The position numbers were made by a program, and so were the translations under genes. Positions 14,568-16,204 of a stretch of 16,204 bases of DNA are shown here, one piece after another (the first letter of the stretch is position 1; each line of letters starts with the position of its first letter). The notes below the pieces were generated by a model that was not told where the DNA came from, searched no databases, and saw only the letters and a program-made list of their open reading frames with translations. The stretch covers positions 1-16,204 of the forward strand of contig CANGUJ010000033.1 of NCBI GenBank assembly GCA_947456845.1, given 5' to 3'. This DNA comes from Burkholderiales bacterium. GTDB taxonomy: Bacteria; Pseudomonadota; Gammaproteobacteria; Burkholderiales; JAEUOS01.

Positions 14568-15550
14568 TGCACCGCCGGCAACTGCTCGCCCGCGTCCTGC
14601 TTGGCTGCGCGGCCCTCGGCGCCCATGGGGTGCTGTGCACCGGCGTGGCGGTGGCGCAGGACCGCGCCATCCGCCTGCAGGTGCCTTTCGCCACCGGCGG
14701 GGGCACCGACATCCTGGCGCGCATCCTCGCGCCGCGCCTGTCGGAAAGGCTGGGCCAGCCGGTGGTCGTGGAAAACCGCGCCGGTGCGGGCGGCGCGATC
14801 GGCGCGCGCTACACAGCCCAGGCGGCCCCCGACGGGCTGACGCTGATGATCGGCTCGATCTCCGAGATCGGCATCAACCCGAGCGTGAGCCCGAAGATCG
14901 GCTACGACGTGTGGCGCGATTTCGTCGCCATCGCGCCCCTGGCCATCACCCCCATGGTGCTGGTGGCCCACCCCTCGGTGCCGGCCGCTACGCCCAAGGA
15001 GGTGATCGCGCTGGCCAACGCCCGGCCGGGGCAGATCAACTACGGCTCCGCCGGCGCCGGCAGCGGCGCCCACATGGGTGCCGAGTTGTTCCGCTACATC
15101 ACCCGGGTGGACATCGCCCATGTGCCCTACAAGGGCACCGGGGCGGCGGTCGCCGACCTGGCGGGTGGCCAGGTGCAGCTGGTGTTCACCACCCTGCCCT
15201 CGGTGATCGGGCTGGTCAAGGGCGGGCGCTTGAAGCCCATCGCCGTCGCCACCGCGCAGCGCGTACCCGCGCTGCCAGAGGTGCCCACCTTCGCCGAATC
15301 CGGCGTGCCGGATTACCTGATGGACTACTGGTACGGGCTGTTCGGCCAGGCGGCGCTGCCGCGCGACATCCAGGCGCGCCTGCAGGGCGCCCTGCGCGAG
15401 GTCATGCGCATGCCCGACGTCATGGCCAGCATGGACCGCGCCGGCCTCATCCCCATGGGCGGGACGCCGGAGGAATTCACGGCCTTCGTCAAACGCGACA
15501 TGGATCGCTGGGCCGCGGTGGTCAAGGCAGCCAACATCAAGGTGGATTGA
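14564..15550 (+). CDS. Bug/TctC-family tripartite tricarboxylate transporter substrate-binding protein
   Basis: A 328-residue periplasmic binding protein of the TctC (Bug) family, which captures carboxylates and related solutes. A signal peptide covers about 1-31 (RRQLLAR, hydrophobic stretch, AVA before QDR). Family motifs are PFATGGGTDILARI, VVENRAGAGGAIGA, NYGSAGAGSGAHMGAELF, HVPYKGTGAAVADLAGGQV and the C-terminal GGTPEEFTAFVKRDMDRW. Its ATG at 14564 overlaps the TGA of the preceding enzyme gene (ATGA), so translation is coupled; ATG at 14567 is an alternative. No TctA or TctB membrane gene lies in the window, as is common for Bug proteins in Burkholderiales, which have many orphan receptors. 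The coupling suggests that its ligand is the substrate, or a precursor of the substrate, of the upstream enzyme. Confidence 0.95.
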   Translation: MMHRRQLLARVLLGCAALGAHGVLCTGVAVAQDRAIRLQVPFATGGGTDILARILAPRLSERLGQPVVVENRAGAGGAIGARYTAQAAPDGLTLMIGSISEIGINPSVSPKIGYDVWRDFVAIAPLAITPMVLVAHPSVPAATPKEVIALANARPGQINYGSAGAGSGAHMGAELFRYITRVDIAHVPYKGTGAAVADLAGGQVQLVFTTLPSVIGLVKGGRLKPIAVATAQRVPALPEVPTFAESGVPDYLMDYWYGLFGQAALPRDIQARLQGALREVMRMPDVMASMDRAGLIPMGGTPEEFTAFVKRDMDRWAAVVKAANIKVD

Positions 15551-15608
15551 GGCCGCGCCGAAGCGCCGGAACCCGCCGCACCGGAAGAACTGAACGCAGG
15601 AGATTTGC

Positions 15609-16204
15609 ATGCTCGACGTCATGGACGAAAGCCTGCCCGCCGCCGCCACCCGTTGGCTCGGCGCCTTCGGCGACGCGCTGGCCGGAGGCGACGTGGCGGC
15701 CACGCAAGCCCTCTTCAAGGAGGACTCGCACTGGCGTGACATGGTCACGTTCACCGGCGAGATCACCACCCTGAGCGGCGCTGCAAGAATCGCCGCGGCG
15801 CTGACCGCGCGCGGCGAGGGCAAGTCGCCCACCGGGTTTGCGCTCGATGCGGCGCGCAGCGCGCCGCGGGTGGTGACGCGCGCCGGCGAAAACGTGGTCG
15901 AGGCGTTCTTCCGCTTCGAGACCGCCCATACCCGCTCCCAGGGCGTGGTGCGCTTTGACGTGCCCGCGCCCGGCGGCGCGATGCCGCGGGCCTGGACATT
16001 GTTCACCGCCATCGACGAGATCAAGGGCCATGAAGAAAACATCGGCAGCCGCCGGCCGCGCGGCCAGGCCTATTCGCGCGACTTCACCGGGCCCAACTGG
16101 CTCGACCGGCGCCACGCCGCGGCAGCCTATGCCGACCGCGAACCCGACGTGCTGGTGGTGGGCGGCGGGCAGGCGGGGCTTTCCTGCGCGGCGCGCCTGA
16201 ACCA
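15609..16204 (+). CDS. NTF2-like/flavin-containing monooxygenase fusion, 3' end missing
   Basis: An open frame of 198 codons that runs off the right edge. Residues about 11-145 (TRWLGAFGDALAGGDVAATQALF, DSHWRDMV, and AWTLFTAIDEIKGHEE) look like an NTF2/SnoaL-like domain. A linker with NWLDRRHAA (163-171) leads to an FAD-binding start VLVVGGGQAGLSCAARL (181-197) with GGGQAG at 185-190. This layout matches a group of flavin-containing monooxygenase-like proteins of about 600 residues that have an NTF2-like front domain. AGGAG lies about 7 bases before the ATG at 15609, 58 bases after the TctC-type gene, so it is probably the third gene of that operon. The NADPH and substrate parts are outside the window, so the reaction type (Baeyer-Villiger, N-oxidation or other) cannot be judged. 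Confidence 0.85.
   Translation, partial: MLDVMDESLPAAATRWLGAFGDALAGGDVAATQALFKEDSHWRDMVTFTGEITTLSGAARIAAALTARGEGKSPTGFALDAARSAPRVVTRAGENVVEAFFRFETAHTRSQGVVRFDVPAPGGAMPRAWTLFTAIDEIKGHEENIGSRRPRGQAYSRDFTGPNWLDRRHAAAAYADREPDVLVVGGGQAGLSCAARLN

Noticed and set aside
14069..16042. A 657-codon minus-strand open frame opposite the one-cysteine enzyme, receptor and flavin monooxygenase
   Set aside because: It spans three real genes on the other strand and shows no domain; treated as a GC-driven shadow.

Overview
The window is about two-thirds G+C, gene-dense, and carries only bacterial-type genes. An RND-type outer-membrane efflux channel, a Bug/TctC periplasmic binding protein, a beta-class glutathione S-transferase and many catabolic oxidoreductases together point to a betaproteobacterium, most likely order Burkholderiales (Bordetella/Achromobacter-like or Comamonadaceae-like). 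That placement is an inference from gene content, since there is no rRNA or other marker here. No tRNA, rRNA, CRISPR array, insertion sequence or phage gene was seen. The largest gap between genes is about 205 bases.

Left part (1-5674), housekeeping and miscellaneous: the 3' end of an efflux outer-membrane protein carrying a perfect 48-bp in-frame tandem duplication; a small exported DUF4124 protein; then on the minus strand a stand-alone CinA C-terminal (PncC-type) amidohydrolase, a PhyH-type iron/2-oxoglutarate dioxygenase and a one-domain cupin. Divergent from these is a glutathione S-transferase, followed by a convergent soluble Hanks-type Ser/Thr kinase.

Right part (5846-16204), a dense catabolic region: a fumarylacetoacetate-hydrolase-family enzyme (minus) diverges from a Baeyer-Villiger monooxygenase of the 4-hydroxyacetophenone monooxygenase type, which is followed after 7 bases by a 2-keto-4-pentenoate-hydratase-like enzyme. 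A strong GC hairpin separates these from a convergent two-gene molybdenum hydroxylase (Tat-exported large subunit plus [2Fe-2S] subunit). Divergent from that is a zinc-type alcohol dehydrogenase lacking the usual catalytic cysteine. Next come an Asp/Glu-racemase-superfamily enzyme with a single cysteine (position 188, as in arylmalonate decarboxylase), a TctC-type solute-binding protein overlapping it by ATGA, and the start of a flavin monooxygenase with an NTF2-like N-terminal domain that runs off the window.

Taken together, the right part reads as a pathway for uptake and breakdown of a cyclic or aromatic ketone or acid: hydroxylation by the Mo enzyme, oxygen insertion by one or two flavin monooxygenases, hydration or C-C cleavage by the two FAH-fold enzymes, dehydrogenation, and decarboxylation or isomerisation of a dicarboxylate. 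The substrate cannot be read from the sequence. No extradiol dioxygenase, esterase, CoA ligase or transcription regulator lies in the window, so part of the pathway must be elsewhere or the genes serve more than one route.
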